A DNA stretch of 64,000 nucleotides from Echinometra lucunter (taxonomy: Eukaryota > Echinodermata > Echinoidea > Camarodonta > Echinometridae): the NCBI GenBank assembly GCA_029962745.1, contig CM057156.1:32680027-32744026 (forward strand). Reading direction: 5' to 3'. Position numbers and translations under genes: made by a program. Of the stretch, positions 1-15,001 are shown one piece after another. A model generated the notes under the pieces. That model saw nothing but the letters and a program-made list of their open reading frames with translations. It was not told the origin of the DNA and searched no databases. Each line of letters begins with the position of its first letter. Position 1 is the first letter of the stretch.

Positions 1-360
1 GCAAAGCGACCGAGCGGGGAAACTGGGTGTGGGGATTCAAACGTGAAGGATCGACTAAGCGAAGTCTAATTCTAAAGAACAAATTACTCTTCAGCTTTTA
101 CCTCATGAATGCTATTATCAATTTTGTTAAAATGTCATTTTAATAGTATCAATCACTGAACATTGTGCGAAACATAGAGATATATACTAATTATCTCTAT
201 GATGCGGAATTGGTGTATTTCTAGTTTGACGTCTGAAATCAATTTGCAACGGGTCCAGACAAAACTTTCGGCATGCCACCTATAATGAGAGTAAAGAGCA
301 ACTTTTCAGCTTTTACCTCATTTAAGCCATTATTTAGTTAACTTTATACAATTACTGTCA

Positions 361-480
361 GGGGCGTAACAGGTACCTGTTATCAGGGGGGGCAGAGCCT
401 AAAAATTTCCCGGTAACTAGTCTATGTCTAGAATTTGTGGCGTAGCTAGGACTGCATTTTTAGGAGGACGGTAGTGCTCA
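361..480. repeat. Interspersed repeat copy, 'GGCGTAACAGG / GGCGTAGCTAGG' family
   Basis: This stretch reads 'GGGGCGTAACAGGTACCTG', then a G run, 'GGCAGAGCC', 'TTTCCCGGTAACTAG' and 'GGCGTAGCTAGGA'. The same string of words occurs inside the fold-back element at 10137-10643, on both of its arms, and in diverged form near 1200-1310, 1480-1530 and 1960-2020. It is therefore a mobile repeat and not a gene part. Class is uncertain: a MITE or SINE are both possible. Confidence 0.7.
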
Positions 481-514
481 TAGGCGTAAATCCAATTTGA
501 GGAGTGGGGGATTA

Positions 515-800
515 AAAACTTTTTAAATGATTTTTTTCCCTGTCACACACATTTTGATATCTATTTTGCGAGCGAGCGAAGCGAGCGAGCCGAAAATAAT
601 CACTTTTTTGCTTTTGAATCGCATTTTCGAATAAAAATCCAAAAATATGACGAAAGAGCGATGCAAGCGAGCCAAAAATAACCACTTTTCTCGATTTTAA
701 TCGCATTTTTGGATGGAAATCCTAAGATTTTGACGAGCGAGCGGAGCGAGCGAGCCAAAAATAACCACTTTTTTGTTTTCAGTAGCATTTTCAAATAGAA
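515..800. repeat. Tandem repeat, about 83-bp unit, three copies
   Basis: Three successive units carry 'GCGAGCGAGCC' followed by 'AAAAATAACCACTTTT' and 'ATCGCATTTT'. The shared word starts near 590, 672 and 755, giving a period of 82-83 bases. Short open frames over it on the minus strand are products of the repeat and show no domain. Confidence 0.75.
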
Positions 801-929
801 ATTCTAAAAATGATAATTGTTTATGACAGATTTATATTCAGAATTTTTACTAACTGATTAATAATTAAAATATATGTTCTTCTTTAAAAAGTGTGTCTGC
901 ATGGTGGGAAATTTGTACACACCATCCCC

Positions 930-1500
930 TCTCTCCCCCAGATGGGGGGATGATCCCCCACCCCCCCCCCCGGAATTTACACCAAGAGGGGAGGGTGCAG
1001 GGAAGGGGGGAGTTCCCCCCCCCCCCTCCCGCGCGAAGCACGGAAGCTCCGACGTTTCTCTGCATTGCTAGTTGTCGGTAGGAGGATTTCATTTTAGGAG
1101 GACGGTGCTCCCTAGGAGGGAGGGTGCAGGGAGGGGGGAATTTCCCCCCTCCCGCGCAAAGGGAAGCTCCGACGTTTTTTCGCTGTCAGTTCCCGCTCTT
1201 CTTACGCTCTCTGCTTGTTATCGAGGGGGGGGGGGAGGGGGCATACGCATAGCCAAAAATTTCCCGGTAATTAAGTTTAGAATCAGTGGTGTAGCTAGGA
1301 TTTTCTTTTAGGAAAACGTTACTGCAAAGCACACTCCCTAGGCATGCTAGGGGAAGGGTGGAGGGACGGTGATTTTCCCCTCCCGCGCGAAGCGCGGAAG
1401 CTCTGACGTTTCTTTGAATTGTTCGTTGTCTGTTACCGGTCTCATAAATTTTCTGCTTGTTATCGGGGGGGGGGGGGGGGGGCAGAGCCGAAAATTTCCT
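930..1500. repeat. Nested repeats with poly(C)/poly(G) tracts
   Basis: At least three related segments share 'TTTTAGGAGGACGGT', 'CCCTCCCGCGCAAAG', 'GGAAGCTCCGACGTTTCT' and a downstream G run after 'CTGCTTGTTATCG'. Poly(C) or poly(G) tracts of 10 to 18 bases interrupt them, for example near 958-971 and 1466-1482. No coding exon can be supported. Confidence 0.65.
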
Positions 1501-1689
1501 GGTAACTAAGTCTAGAAATAGAATATGCGGAGATAAGCCCGCACCGCGAGTTGCTTTTTGCGAAGCCTTTAGCGGGTGGGGCCCAGGGTTCTGGCTTAGG
1601 GCCCCTGATGGGGGTCTACAGGGAAGCCACTGCGGTTGTCCAGGGAGTGGAGCACCGGGAAACTCCGGGTTTGGTACTAAATTTTCCCT

Positions 1690-1935
1690 CATTTTTTTTG
1701 TTTCCCTTTGCTTTCTTCTTTTTTTCCCCTTTCCCTCTTTTCCCTCTCTCTCTTCTTCTTTCTCCCCTTTCTCCTTCTTTCTTTCCCGTTCTCCTTCTTC
1801 CTTTCCCTTTCTCCTTCTTTCTTTCCCTTTCTCCTTCTTTCTTTTCCTTTCTTCTTCTTTCTTTTCCTTTCTTTTTCTTCCTTTCCCTTTCTCCCTTCCT
1901 TTTTCTTCCTTTCCCTCCTTTTCATTTTTTCCCGG
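1690..1935. repeat. Polypyrimidine tract, CTTTC-rich degenerate tandem repeat
   Basis: About 245 bases are almost purely C and T on the + strand, built from variants of 'CTTCTTTCTTTCCCTTTCTC'. Long homopyrimidine tracts of this type can form triplex structures. The long open frames across it encode only Phe/Ser/Leu/Pro runs and are not genes. Confidence 0.85.
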
Positions 1936-2482
1936 TGGTTTGGTGGATTTTCCCGCTGAAATCCTTCAGGGGGGGCAGAGTGCCCCCCCCCTGCCCCCCC
2001 GGCTGTTACGCCACTGATTACTGTTCAAAGCCCTTGAAGATAGAAACGAATTCTGTCAATTTAGGGTGTGAATCATTGAAAATTTGGCGGAATTGTTGTA
2101 TATTGCTGGTCAGTGAGCCCTGAAATCAATTTGCAACATTTAAAGGTCCATACAAAACTATTGGTATGTTATGTTTATGGAGTAAAGAACAACTTTTCAG
2201 TTTTAACTGCATGTATAGGCCTATCATTGTTAGTCCTCTTTTCAGAAACATCGGTAAGTTGATTTCAAAAGCGTAAGACTATAATCCCCAACTCCTAGAT
2301 CTCCAGTTTATCGAGAATATACTAGTAGCATCATTTTTCTTTTTTCCTTTTTAATTTCTCCTTTTGGAGACACTTTACCCGCTTAATTGTCCGCTAGCTT
2401 TCATGTTGTCGGTACATACAGTAGTGCAGTTAAGGATCTATAGGAGCCTAGCATCGATCGTCCAAAGAATTTCAGTGTTTGG

Positions 2483-2537
2483 TGCATGCGACGTTCGTGA
2501 ATGAGTTCGTGAATGCATGCGACGTTCGTGAATGAGT
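2483..2537. promoter_or_regulatory. Duplicated 24-bp word in the AK6 5' flank
   Basis: The 24-base word beginning 'TGCATGCGACGTTCGTGA' occurs at 2483-2506 and again at 2514-2537, 31 bases apart, ending about 70 bases before the AK6 start codon. It has an AACGTC-type core and several CpGs in otherwise AT-rich DNA. It lies in the promoter or 5' leader; a regulatory role is inferred. Confidence 0.4.
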
Positions 2538-2605
2538 AGCAGCGTTTGTTCCGTGGTTTGTACAAAAAGGATCCTCTGGTATTCTTCGAAAATTGTCATG
2601 TAATT

Positions 2606-6019
<3,414 letters not shown>

Positions 6020-6027
6020 GATGGACT

Positions 6028-6033
6028 AATAAA
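6028..6033 (+). terminator. Probable AK6 polyadenylation signal
   Basis: AATAAA begins nine bases after the AK6 stop codon. Position and match support a very short 3' UTR; no later AATAAA is obvious before about 6100. Confidence 0.5.
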
Positions 6034-6039
6034 CTTTTT

Positions 6040-8280
6040 TGTTTGTATATATTTATGTATAATGTGTATGTGCATTTTTGCCTTTGTCATTGGTAACATT
6101 GAATGACATACATACTAGGTGTTGTATGATTACATGTACCTTTGTCATTTACTACAGGTATCTTCATTAGGTGCTGAATATCCTAATCAGGTTCTTCCTA
6201 TGCAGTGGAATCATTCTGCTAAAGAGAGAAAAACATTTGAGCCTGTGTCAAAATCTGTAAACTAGTTATATTTTTGGACACTTCTTATAGAGAACAACCT
6301 GTAGAAACCTTGCCTTTCCGATGCCAAGATATCGTTCAGGTGGAGCCACCAATTTTATGGAAATCAGTTATTTCAGAATGGTACAATTGAAGAGATGAGC
6401 GCTGACCTATATGCTAAACTTGGATCTAATGCATGTACGGTCACAATGCTCACTTTGAGAGCAGGATCATTTTGAATAATTGAAACAGTGGCAATTGTTA
6501 AAACAGATGGAAGACTCAAAGCACAATGATCAATCCTACTATCCTTTTGAATGGTTTATAAAGCAAATCATTTTTCGTTTTCATTTGCTATGATTGTTAT
6601 TGCAGTGGTATACAATGTATCATCATAGTTGTAATTATTCTTGCTGTAGTACAATAGTCACTAAGGATTAGGGAGTTTAGTAAAGCAGGTCATTAGTCAC
6701 TTCACTCCATCTCTTATCAATTGGATGTCCTTGGCGTCCACAAAATGAAAATAATTTTCACTCACAAGACAGGTTTGCTAATTTTTTTTTCAAATCCATG
6801 TATACTATTGTGGGGGTCAATTTTGTATGAGCCTGCATGGGTTCTTTCCTTCAACAGAAAGGAAGAACCAAGACAGCGATGTTTACTGTTTGATAGCTCT
6901 GGCTAAGACTGCCCCTCTGCTAAGCAGCTTTGGAGTTTATTTTCGGCTTTTCAATTCAATTCAATTTATTTACCACTTGTGGGACGGAACACCCTATCAG
7001 CATATGCTGTTTTTCGTGCTAACATGCTTATGTATCAACTGAGCAAACAAGTTTAACAATAGATATACAATAAATATTCATTTCTATATAAAAGAAAGTC
7101 TGTCATGTGATACCTATTAAATATTCAAAGAAAATAGACCAATCAAAAGAGTGCGGTGTGTCATGTGACTATTATGAAGGAAAGAGTGATCATGTGATAG
7201 AGGAGGGGAGGGGAAAGATTTCTTATAAGAGAATGTTAGAGTGGCTTTGGTATGCTGGCTTGTATACAGTGAAAAGAAGAACATACTTGAAGGTAAATAG
7301 GGGCACAGAGTCTATAGAAATTAAAGAGGCTAATTGAAGCAAACATGGAACTTACAGCTTATAGAAAGTGAACTTAAAGATAACCAGGGGTTTGAAGTAC
7401 ACTGTACAATATACAGCCCTGCATAATTTTCCTTCTCAGGAAGAAAATGTCCTCATTTTCAATCTTTATTTTCAAAATTACATAGATGTAAATCAACATT
7501 AAACATGTATAATAAATTTTCTTCTTGAATCATTTGCAAACACAAAACACATTCATGTACATGTACTATATGAATGTCCCCATCCCACCCCCCACCCTCC
7601 AAAAAAAAGAAGAGGTGCTAATAAGAAGTGAATTACAAAAAAAAAAAAAGATAAACACCATTTTTTGAAATTTTAAATTAAGGTCACCATCATATAGCAT
7701 AAAATAAATATCATTTAAATGATATGTTACTCATTATTTTCTTTCATTTTTCTTGATATTCAATTTCGTTATTCTTTCCTCGCAGCATGTGACTGACGTT
7801 AGATGTTAAAATGGCACATACATAAGAATCACAAAAGAGTGAAATAAAGTATTTAGCAAAAAATTTTGTTCATTTGAAACTAAAAAAATAAGCAAATATA
7901 TAATCATGAATATTAAAAACAAATAGAATAACTCATAGATACAGGAGCGTATTATTTCTTCCGTATCAGATTCTCAAAACTGTTAAGCATATGGAATTTT
8001 TAAAAAAATACAAAGTTTTGCCAGAATACAGACTATATTGTGTATTTAAATAATTTCAGTGTGGACCTGAGAAATTGTTAAGTATGAATGAATAAGACTC
8101 ACAATAAAACCCACACAATTCTTTGAGTTAAGAATGTATCATAGATTAAACAACTTGTATGTTACTGACAAGATTCACACGCCCTCCCTAAAATGAAATC
8201 TTGTAAATATTCCACTGTCTGCATGCACATTTTGTGCCTCTTGATTTAGAGTTATCGAAAAATTCCACACCACACAAAAA
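6040..8280. other. AT-rich intergenic stretch after AK6
   Basis: I see no exon with a recognisable product here. The stretch holds a 'TTCAATTCAATTCAATTTATT' repeat near 6945-6970 and short A-rich tracts. Open frames of 60-76 codons lack domains or splice context. Confidence 0.6.
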
Positions 8281-8900
8281 TCCGCATACCGGGGTGTGCC
8301 GCTCTAATGGGTCACTTTTTGCAAGAAATCTCTAAATTTGGGGTATGGTTTTATGCCGGAAAATACCTAAACATGCTCCCACTTCTTATCAAACGTAACT
8401 TTATTGTTCAGAATGATATTCTCGCCCATATTGCCCCTAAAGTACACACCCGAGATGCTTTTCTGCCAAAATGACCCTTAAAAATGGTATAGGGCTAGGG
8501 ACTCCGCGGCACACAACTGTCGAACCAAATTTCGTCCCCCCCCCCCCCCCGGGGGGGGGGGGGGGCGCGGAATTCCCTATGACATCGCTTCCGATGCAAT
8601 ATTCTAGAACAAGTTTTCCGGAAAAAATGAACACTGTGCTATCAAGTAAAAATCAAAATAGGAGTGGCCGTGCGCGCGCGAAACGGCTTTCCGATGGATG
8701 GGATCAGATACTAGTTATGTACACACCGTCCAGCAGACTGCACACACGCCCTTTTTTTGTTGACAATCTAAGAGAATCCTAGGCAGCTCGCCCAGCGGAT
8801 AACCCGACCCTCGAAAACCCGACCCCGCCCTGGACAACTCGACACTATTGGCAGGGGGGGGGGGATATATACATATTTATATATATTGGCCCACTTTTGG
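8281..8900. repeat. Interspersed repeat with a perfect C15G15 palindrome
   Basis: Fifteen C at 8536-8550 are followed directly by fifteen G at 8551-8565. The surroundings are GC-richer than the flanks, and the segment ends near a G run at 8856-8864 and a TA microsatellite. The short open frames across the palindrome are poly-Pro/poly-Gly artefacts. Confidence 0.6.
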
Positions 8901-9569
8901 GAGAGGGGATGGGGTGTATACCCCACTTTTCAACGAAGAAATAACATTTTGATCAATCAGATGTTGAAATTCTTTATAAATCTAAAATTAACGACGGTTA
9001 TAGTAGTTAAATTTCTGTTTGAAATGCTATTAGATACCAGAGATTGGATAGGAGAGTGTGTGGGTTTCTGTGCGGATGGGTGGTGAGAGTGTGTGTACTC
9101 GTGTGTGAGTCTGTGCTAGAAATGTTTCCAAAAAATATTTCGAACCCCCCCCCCCCCCCCCCCACCATCCTCGAAACGGAATATACGCCGATGCTCGGTG
9201 CTGGACGTACACGGCCGAGTCACAGTGACCAGGGTTGGGTTTTCGCCGGACAGCTTGCCACACTTTTTTTTCCCTCCTGATTTTGTGAACTAAATTCCCT
9301 CATTTGATAAATTGTCATTCAAGTAATTAAACAAAAAGACATAAACATAGCAACCCAGCATAGCAATTGTACTTCCTGTCATGACTGGAAACCGCATGTA
9401 GACTATGCCTACTGGTACTGTACTATAAGCCTATTCTCTGTAGTATAAAATATCGTACTTGGAGTCTCTTGATGACGAGGGAATTTTATGCAAGTCAAAC
9501 CAAATCACGCTATGTCTAAAATACATCGGATTGGGTTATCAAAACATATCAAAACAAAGCAAGACTGTA

Positions 9570-9768
9570 ATCAGTGGCGTATCTGGGGGCACGAGTTCCG
9601 GGCGCCACTTTTAGGCGCGAAAAAAAAAAAAAAAAAACATTGATCACCCAAAGAAAGATTCTTTTTTTTCTTCCTTTTTTAAAAAAATAATTGGCGTCAG
9701 AAGTTAGAACTTGGGGGCGCAATTTCAGAGCTTGCTGCGGGCGCCATTTTCCTATACGCCAGTGACTG
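9570..9768. mobile_element. Short terminal-inverted-repeat element, 'CAGTGGCGTAT' ends
   Basis: The left end reads CAGTGGCGTATCTGG and the right end ATACGCCAGTGACTG, near inverses, with 'GGGCGCCA' subterminally on both sides. The inside is A/T-run rich. It belongs with the 'GGCGTA' repeats of this window. Confidence 0.5.
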
Positions 9769-10128
9769 TATATCACAATTAACCTTGCAGTACAATGTTT
9801 CCCCGGAACATAAAAGTGTTTCCACCTTTCCCTTCCGGTGATCGATCCTCAGCATCAAAACTAACATCTATATAATAACATATGATAGGCCTAATACATT
9901 TAAATATATAGTAACCGATTAGATAGGAATAACTCTATCGACCCCTTATTGGGCGTATGAGTCACTTGACAAGAACATATTTATTAATGCAAAATAATGA
10001 ACATACATTGATAAAGTGAAATCAAAGTCTCTCAGAAATGATAGTTTAAAGTTTTAGCTATTCGGTTAACAGGAGCCTTTTTGGTAAGGCCATCCATCAA
10101 CCAACTGGATCTCATCTAACCGGGTACA

Positions 10129-10651
10129 CTAATTTTGGGGTCCGCCCGCGAGGCCGAAGACCCGCGAGACCGAAGGCCCGCGAGACCGACTTTTTTGTAT
10201 CTTATTTTCCTTCATCAGGTGCCGCGGTCGAGTGGTTTAAGGCTCCTCGTTGCAGCGGCGGAACAGGTGCCTGTTATCAGAGGGGGGAGGGGGGCAGAGC
10301 CAAATATTTCCCGGTAACTCCGTCTAGAATTAGTGGCCTAGCTATAGGATTTCATTTTAGGGGCGGTGGTGAGCACTCAGCACGCGAATCGTGCGAAACA
10401 CTTACTGAGCGCGCTTCCCGTGCTCACTACCGCCCCCTAAACTGAAATCCTAGCTACGCCACTAATTCTAGACGGAGTTACCGAGAAATATTTGGCTCTG
10501 CCCCCCCCCCCCTCTGATAACAGGCACCTGTTACGCCGCTGCAATGAGGCGCCTTAAACCACTCGACCGCGGTATACCCGATGAAGGAAAATAAGACACA
10601 AAAAAGTCGGTCTCGCGGGCCTTCGGTGAAGTGGGCTGTCACCCTAATTTT
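10129..10651. mobile_element. Fold-back element with tRNA-like head, 8-bp flanking repeat
   Basis: The unit 10137-10643 is one large palindrome centred near 10390, with arms of about 230 bases. It is flanked by the direct repeat CTAATTTT at 10129-10136 and 10644-10651, an 8-bp target-site duplication as in hAT elements. Each arm carries 'CGCGGTCGAGTGGTTTAAGG', which resembles the A box of a Leu/Ser tRNA, followed by the 'GTAACAGGTGCCTGTTATCAG' and 'GCGTAGCTA' words of the repeat at 361-480. One end bears three short 'CCCGCGAGACCGAAGG'-type repeats. It may be two opposed copies of one repeat or a long-TIR MITE. Confidence 0.75.
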
Positions 10652-11127
10652 AACCAGCGTTTGAGATTGTATGAAAGTCGTGAAAACTGTACTAAAGTAC
10701 AGTACAACTAAAAAGTTCAATGAATTAACAATTTTTTCCAAATTGCAAGTTTTATCAGACTGATATAAGTTAGTCATTAATTTTGGTAAGCGCAAGCATA
10801 TTCTTTTGCTACTATAGTGTAACTGTCTTTCTTTATTAAAAAAAGAACAAACAAATAGATAATGGAATTTATCTGCAACTCCCTTGAATATTATTACATA
10901 AATCATGTACTAAATTGCTAGAAAAACTATATTTGGGGCCTATTTTTGACAGATAACCTGTATGAGACCCGCATCTAATAAATTACTGACTGTCAAAGGT
11001 CAGTAATTTACTCATACTTGATCGCACACCCATCAGATAGCACACAAAGTCATATACTTCACTTTTGGTAAGTCATAATTATTTTACACATAATTTGTAT
11101 ACATTCGTTCATTATTTTATTAAATTA

Positions 11128-11181
11128 CCGGTATTAAGCGTAGCCATGAATTTGTATGCTGATGATATAGCACTGTTATAA
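11128..11181 (+). pseudogene. Possible reverse-transcriptase remnant with YADD
   Basis: A short frame reads VAMNLYADDIALL and then stops. YADD is the catalytic signature of reverse transcriptases. Nothing around it continues the domain, so at best it is a tiny relic; chance is a real alternative. Confidence 0.3.
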
Positions 11182-12179
11182 AATGTGTGTTTTGCTGTAA
11201 GTTGCCTATGACACGCTCACAATGACATGTGTAATATAAGGCATTATATCTTCAGAAACCTGAAGAAGGCCGGGTCATAAAGTTTTGAAGTTCAGCTAGG
11301 TCCTTGTCGCCTCATCTTATCCTCTCACTTGCATATCTATCCGAGACTCGCACCGTCGAAATGTTGAAGTTGGGTATCTTCTCCGAGGGGTGTGGGTGTG
11401 TACGTGTGTGTATATGTGCCCCCAAAACTTACTTCGGGTGTCCCCCTACAAAATTTCAAGGCCCCCTTCAGTGCCCCCTACTGAAAAAATCCTACCTACG
11501 CCAGTGACCACCTCGCTACCCAAATATTATAGTTTTGTGTTTCCCTGCTGAAATAAGCTGTTTCCTGCCGGAAACAATCTTGTAGCTTTTACGAGCTAGA
11601 GTAGCGAGCGAAGCGGAAAAAAAAGGAATTTTGTTATCTAGGCCGTTATCTACTGGTTGTGCATCTGTTATAAACTTGCCGCTCGATTTCTCGGAGTGAT
11701 ACTCAGGCCTGGATATATCACTAACATTTTATGACTGTAGAAGAATAGTGTCACATCAGATAAAGATCTATTTGATCGGCTAACCGACGGGCCAACCGAT
11801 CAGTTCCTCTCATAAAAAATATTGTTTTAGTATTAAAACTGACATAATTTGAATGATTACATACTTGCTTTAGCCGCCTTTACCCAATATTGCATTTTAT
11901 ATGGTTGTGTTCCCCCCCCCCGTTCGGAATTTTTTTTGGGGGGGACTAATATCATTGCCCCTCGCCCCGAAATTTTCCTTGAGGGAAACTGCCCCATGCC
12001 CCCCAGGATCGACGTCTCTGCTTAAAAACTCAAATTTATTCTTAAATGAGGGAATTTAGTTCATGAAATCATGAGAAGGTCGGGGAGAAGGTGTGCATGG
12101 CGAGCTGTCCGGGGAAGCACCACCCTGATTTCGACTGCCTAATATCTCTATGATTTCGACCGAGTCGAATTATCCAGGA
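11182..12179. other. Intergenic stretch with repeat pieces
   Basis: It contains 'CCTACCTACGCCAGTGACC' near 11490-11510, a 'GCGAGCGAAGCGG' word near 11605 and a C run near 11912-11920. No supportable exon is seen. Confidence 0.5.
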
Positions 12180-12544
12180 TAGTAGGCGGATTCTCGATTA
12201 GGGTCGAGCTTTCTGCTGGACGGGCTGTTTTGGACCCTTTGGACTCGTATCCCGCGATCGCTGCTTGTCGAGTCTAGTCGATGGTGGCGGTCGCGTACGT
12301 CGCGTCGAGAACGTAGACTATATATCATCGCCTAGATCTATAACGCGGCCTAGCCTACCCTTTAATTGCTAACGTTAGTGCTTTAGCTCGGTCGATCGAG
12401 CATACACCGGATTCAGAGCAAGGTGGATTACATGTTCATGTAGCTTTCTCCTGGACTTGAATTTCTCATTTCAACACAACTTCGTGTCAAAGGGAGTTCG
12501 ATCAAATCATTCATCGACGGCAACTTTCTGAACTTTCCGGTACG
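12180..12544 (+). promoter_or_regulatory. CpG-richer segment, candidate promoter/5' leader exon of the tropomyosin-like gene
   Basis: CpG-rich words (for example 'GGTCGCGTACGTCGCGTCGAG') are unusually dense from about 12180 to 12400. The segment ends at a strong donor, ACG|GTATGT, at 12545. The first coding exon of the tropomyosin-like gene starts after a good acceptor at 17860 and has untranslated bases before its ATG, so a leader exon upstream is expected. The link between the two is inferred. Confidence 0.3.
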
Positions 12545-12725
12545 GTATGTGACCCGATAGGGCTATTATTAGGGAATAGGGGCCGAGTACACAGGATGAG
12601 TGAGTGCTGGGAGTGAGTGGCTAGGCCTAGACTAGGAAGTACGGTGTTTCCTGTTATTAAGTTGCGCGGTGCGGCACACCAGTGCATTGAAAGTTGTAAC
12701 CAGCATTGCCAGGTGTATGATGGGG

Positions 12726-13024
12726 GGACCTAAAGCTACGCACTTTATTGATTCTAACAGTTACATACCGGTATTCAAAAGTTGGTTTGTGGAGAAAATG
12801 TCAAGGCGAATGTCAATAACGCATATTTTCAGGTCGATATCAATGCCGGTGTCAAATCAGAAAAATGAAGGGTTCCTAACAAATTAAAGCTACGCACATG
12901 TAATAAATGAATGCAAAACTTGATAATTGAAATTGACTGTGTGTATCGGTGGTGTATTTTACCCCGATTTGAACGTGTCGCATCGCGCGTGTATGTGATT
13001 TGTATGGTGCGTAGCTTTAGGACC
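12726..13024. mobile_element. MITE with perfect 18-bp terminal inverted repeats
   Basis: GGACCTAAAGCTACGCAC at 12726-12743 is the exact reverse complement of 13007-13024. A third 'TTAAAGCTACGCAC' lies inside near 12885, and 'TGCGTAGCTTTAAG' just outside at the right. Length is 299 bases with no coding frame. Superfamily is not identified. Confidence 0.7.
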
Positions 13025-13318
13025 TGCGTAGCTTTAAGAAGAGTGATAATTTTCCTCTTGGATTCTTCAAATGACTATGCAATTCAAATCCAGTAAGATG
13101 TAGATTTATTAGAAATTCTGAGGGGAAATGATTTTATCGTCGAGATTTTTCGCTACTAGCGTATGACGTCACTCGGTGTTGAGCTATCGATAAGGTGATC
13201 GGATCAGATCGGTATCGTCCCTCTAAACTGACCGTCGGTGTTGGAGCTCGGTTAGCAGCCTTTCCACGCTCTCAACACCAACACCAACACCGCATACCGA
13301 ACTTGAAATCACCCAGTG

Positions 13319-13882
13319 TATACAGCCACACGCGTGTGTCTTTACCTTAGGGCCACACGTGTGTTGTTGTATCCACAGCATCGACATGAGGATACAGCCA
13401 CACTCGTCTGAATTCCAACTTGAAGTCTGTGCCGCGACAGCTATCGCTAGTGTGCATGTGCACTACACAAGCGATGTGTAGTATTCATGTGGTGGTATGT
13501 GTGTTGCGTCTTGTAAAACTTGGATCGGCACGAAAGTTTTATCTCTCGATTTCACTCATTATACAAACAATATTTTCACTTCATTCACACCTGGTCAGCA
13601 AGCAGGTGACAATATAGTAACAATATTGTTTGTATTTCAGTGAATTCAATTAAAGAGATAAACCTTTGTGACGATCCAGTTTTGGGGTTTGGCAACACCT
13701 ATGGGCAACACACCGTCGCATGAATTTACACATCGCTTGTGCAGTGCATACATACACAATAGCGATGGTTGTTGCAGCGCAGAGTATTTGGGAATTCAGA
13801 CGAGTGTGGCTGTATCCTCATGTTGATGCTGTGGATACAACCACACGCCTGTGGCCGTAAGGTAAACGCGTGTGGCTGTATA
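13319..13882. mobile_element. 556-bp fold-back element flanked by TATA
   Basis: From 13323 (CAGCCACACGCG) to 13878 (CGCGTGTGGCTG) the DNA is one palindrome with arms of about 270 bases, centred near 13600. Both arms share 'GGATACAGCCACACTCGTCTGAATTC', the 'TATCCACAGCAT' word and, nearer the centre, 'TACAAACAATATT'. Both ends abut TATA. Frames over it mirror each other on the two strands and are not genes. Confidence 0.85.
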
Positions 13883-14819
13883 CTCTGCCTTCCATAAAGG
13901 TAAAACATGTACGATAATTTTACCTGTTTGGCAATCAAGAGGTAATATAAATAGCAGGCCTACTCATTTGGACTCTTTTTGTTCTCCGATGTCCAAAAAC
14001 ATTTCAAAATGAACACAAAGGGAAGCGTATATTTTGCTTGTCTTGTACATGTAACTTTCAACCTACTCAAAGTCTCGTGCAATACATAATACTTTGCATA
14101 CCACCTGGTAGATCTATATCTTTTAATTAGGCCTCCAGCCGTCTACGCGTTTAATCATTGAACTTGCAGCCACCATATACTAAGTAGGCGGCGATCCCAG
14201 AGGGGGATGTTCCCCCTCGGTTTTTTCTGGGGGATCACCCCCCTCGATTTATAAAGCTTAACATGTTTGTTTTCCTTTTTAGAGTGAGGTGACCAAATAC
14301 AGTCTAGGCCTACCATTTATGTAGGCCTAGAGTGTATTTTGATGGCCAAATAAGTCTTCTTTCATTATACCAAGAATCGATTACTTTTGGCTCGCTCGCT
14401 CGCAAAATGAAAAAAAAAAGTAAGTCAGGTGCATGTGTGCAGGCGGGCGAGGGGGGTGTATACTTGAGTGTGAGTAACGAATTTTGGCAAAATAAAAAGT
14501 TCGATCATCCCCCCCCCTTTCTTTCCACTCCTTGAAAGAGATTTTCGTTGGTGCCCTTTGGTGTCCTCCCCCCCCCCCATTACTGCTTGCAGCCACCTAC
14601 TTACTGTGACTTATAGAGTCAGTAATGTGTATGTATAGAGATATAGGCCTAGTATATATCTCTATGTGTGTATGATAATTTTTACTTTCTGGTATGATAA
14701 TACAGCATTTTGAACCTGGCAACACTGGTTGAAACTCACAAAAGATTGGAAAGAGCTTAAAGGAAAATGAATCTATACGGTAGGCTACTTGTAATAAAAT
14801 TTTGAGCTAGTTACATGTA

Positions 14820-15001
14820 AAGTGGAAACTCAGTATAACAAGGTCCATGGGACCATCAAAATTACCTTGTTATAGCAGGAATCTCATTATATCAGGTTTA
14901 AAAAACAATAGAATATAAAAAGCTGGGACTGGAATATTACCTTGTTATATCAGGAATATTGTTATATCGGATCTCTTTATACATGTACTGAGTTTCCACT
15001 G
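14820..15001. mobile_element. MITE with 'CAGTGGAAACTC' ends, TA-flanked
   Basis: The left end (AGTGGAAACTCAGTA) and right end (TACTGAGTTTCCACTG) are inverse, with TA outside both. Inside are three 'ACCTTGTTATA' words. Length is about 182 bases. It resembles the elements at 5078-5267 and 59902-60261 in end structure. Confidence 0.7.

Noticed and set aside
1457..2123. Open frames of 186 and 190 codons on the + strand
   Set aside because: They are produced by the polypyrimidine tract at 1690-1935, which is open in several frames.
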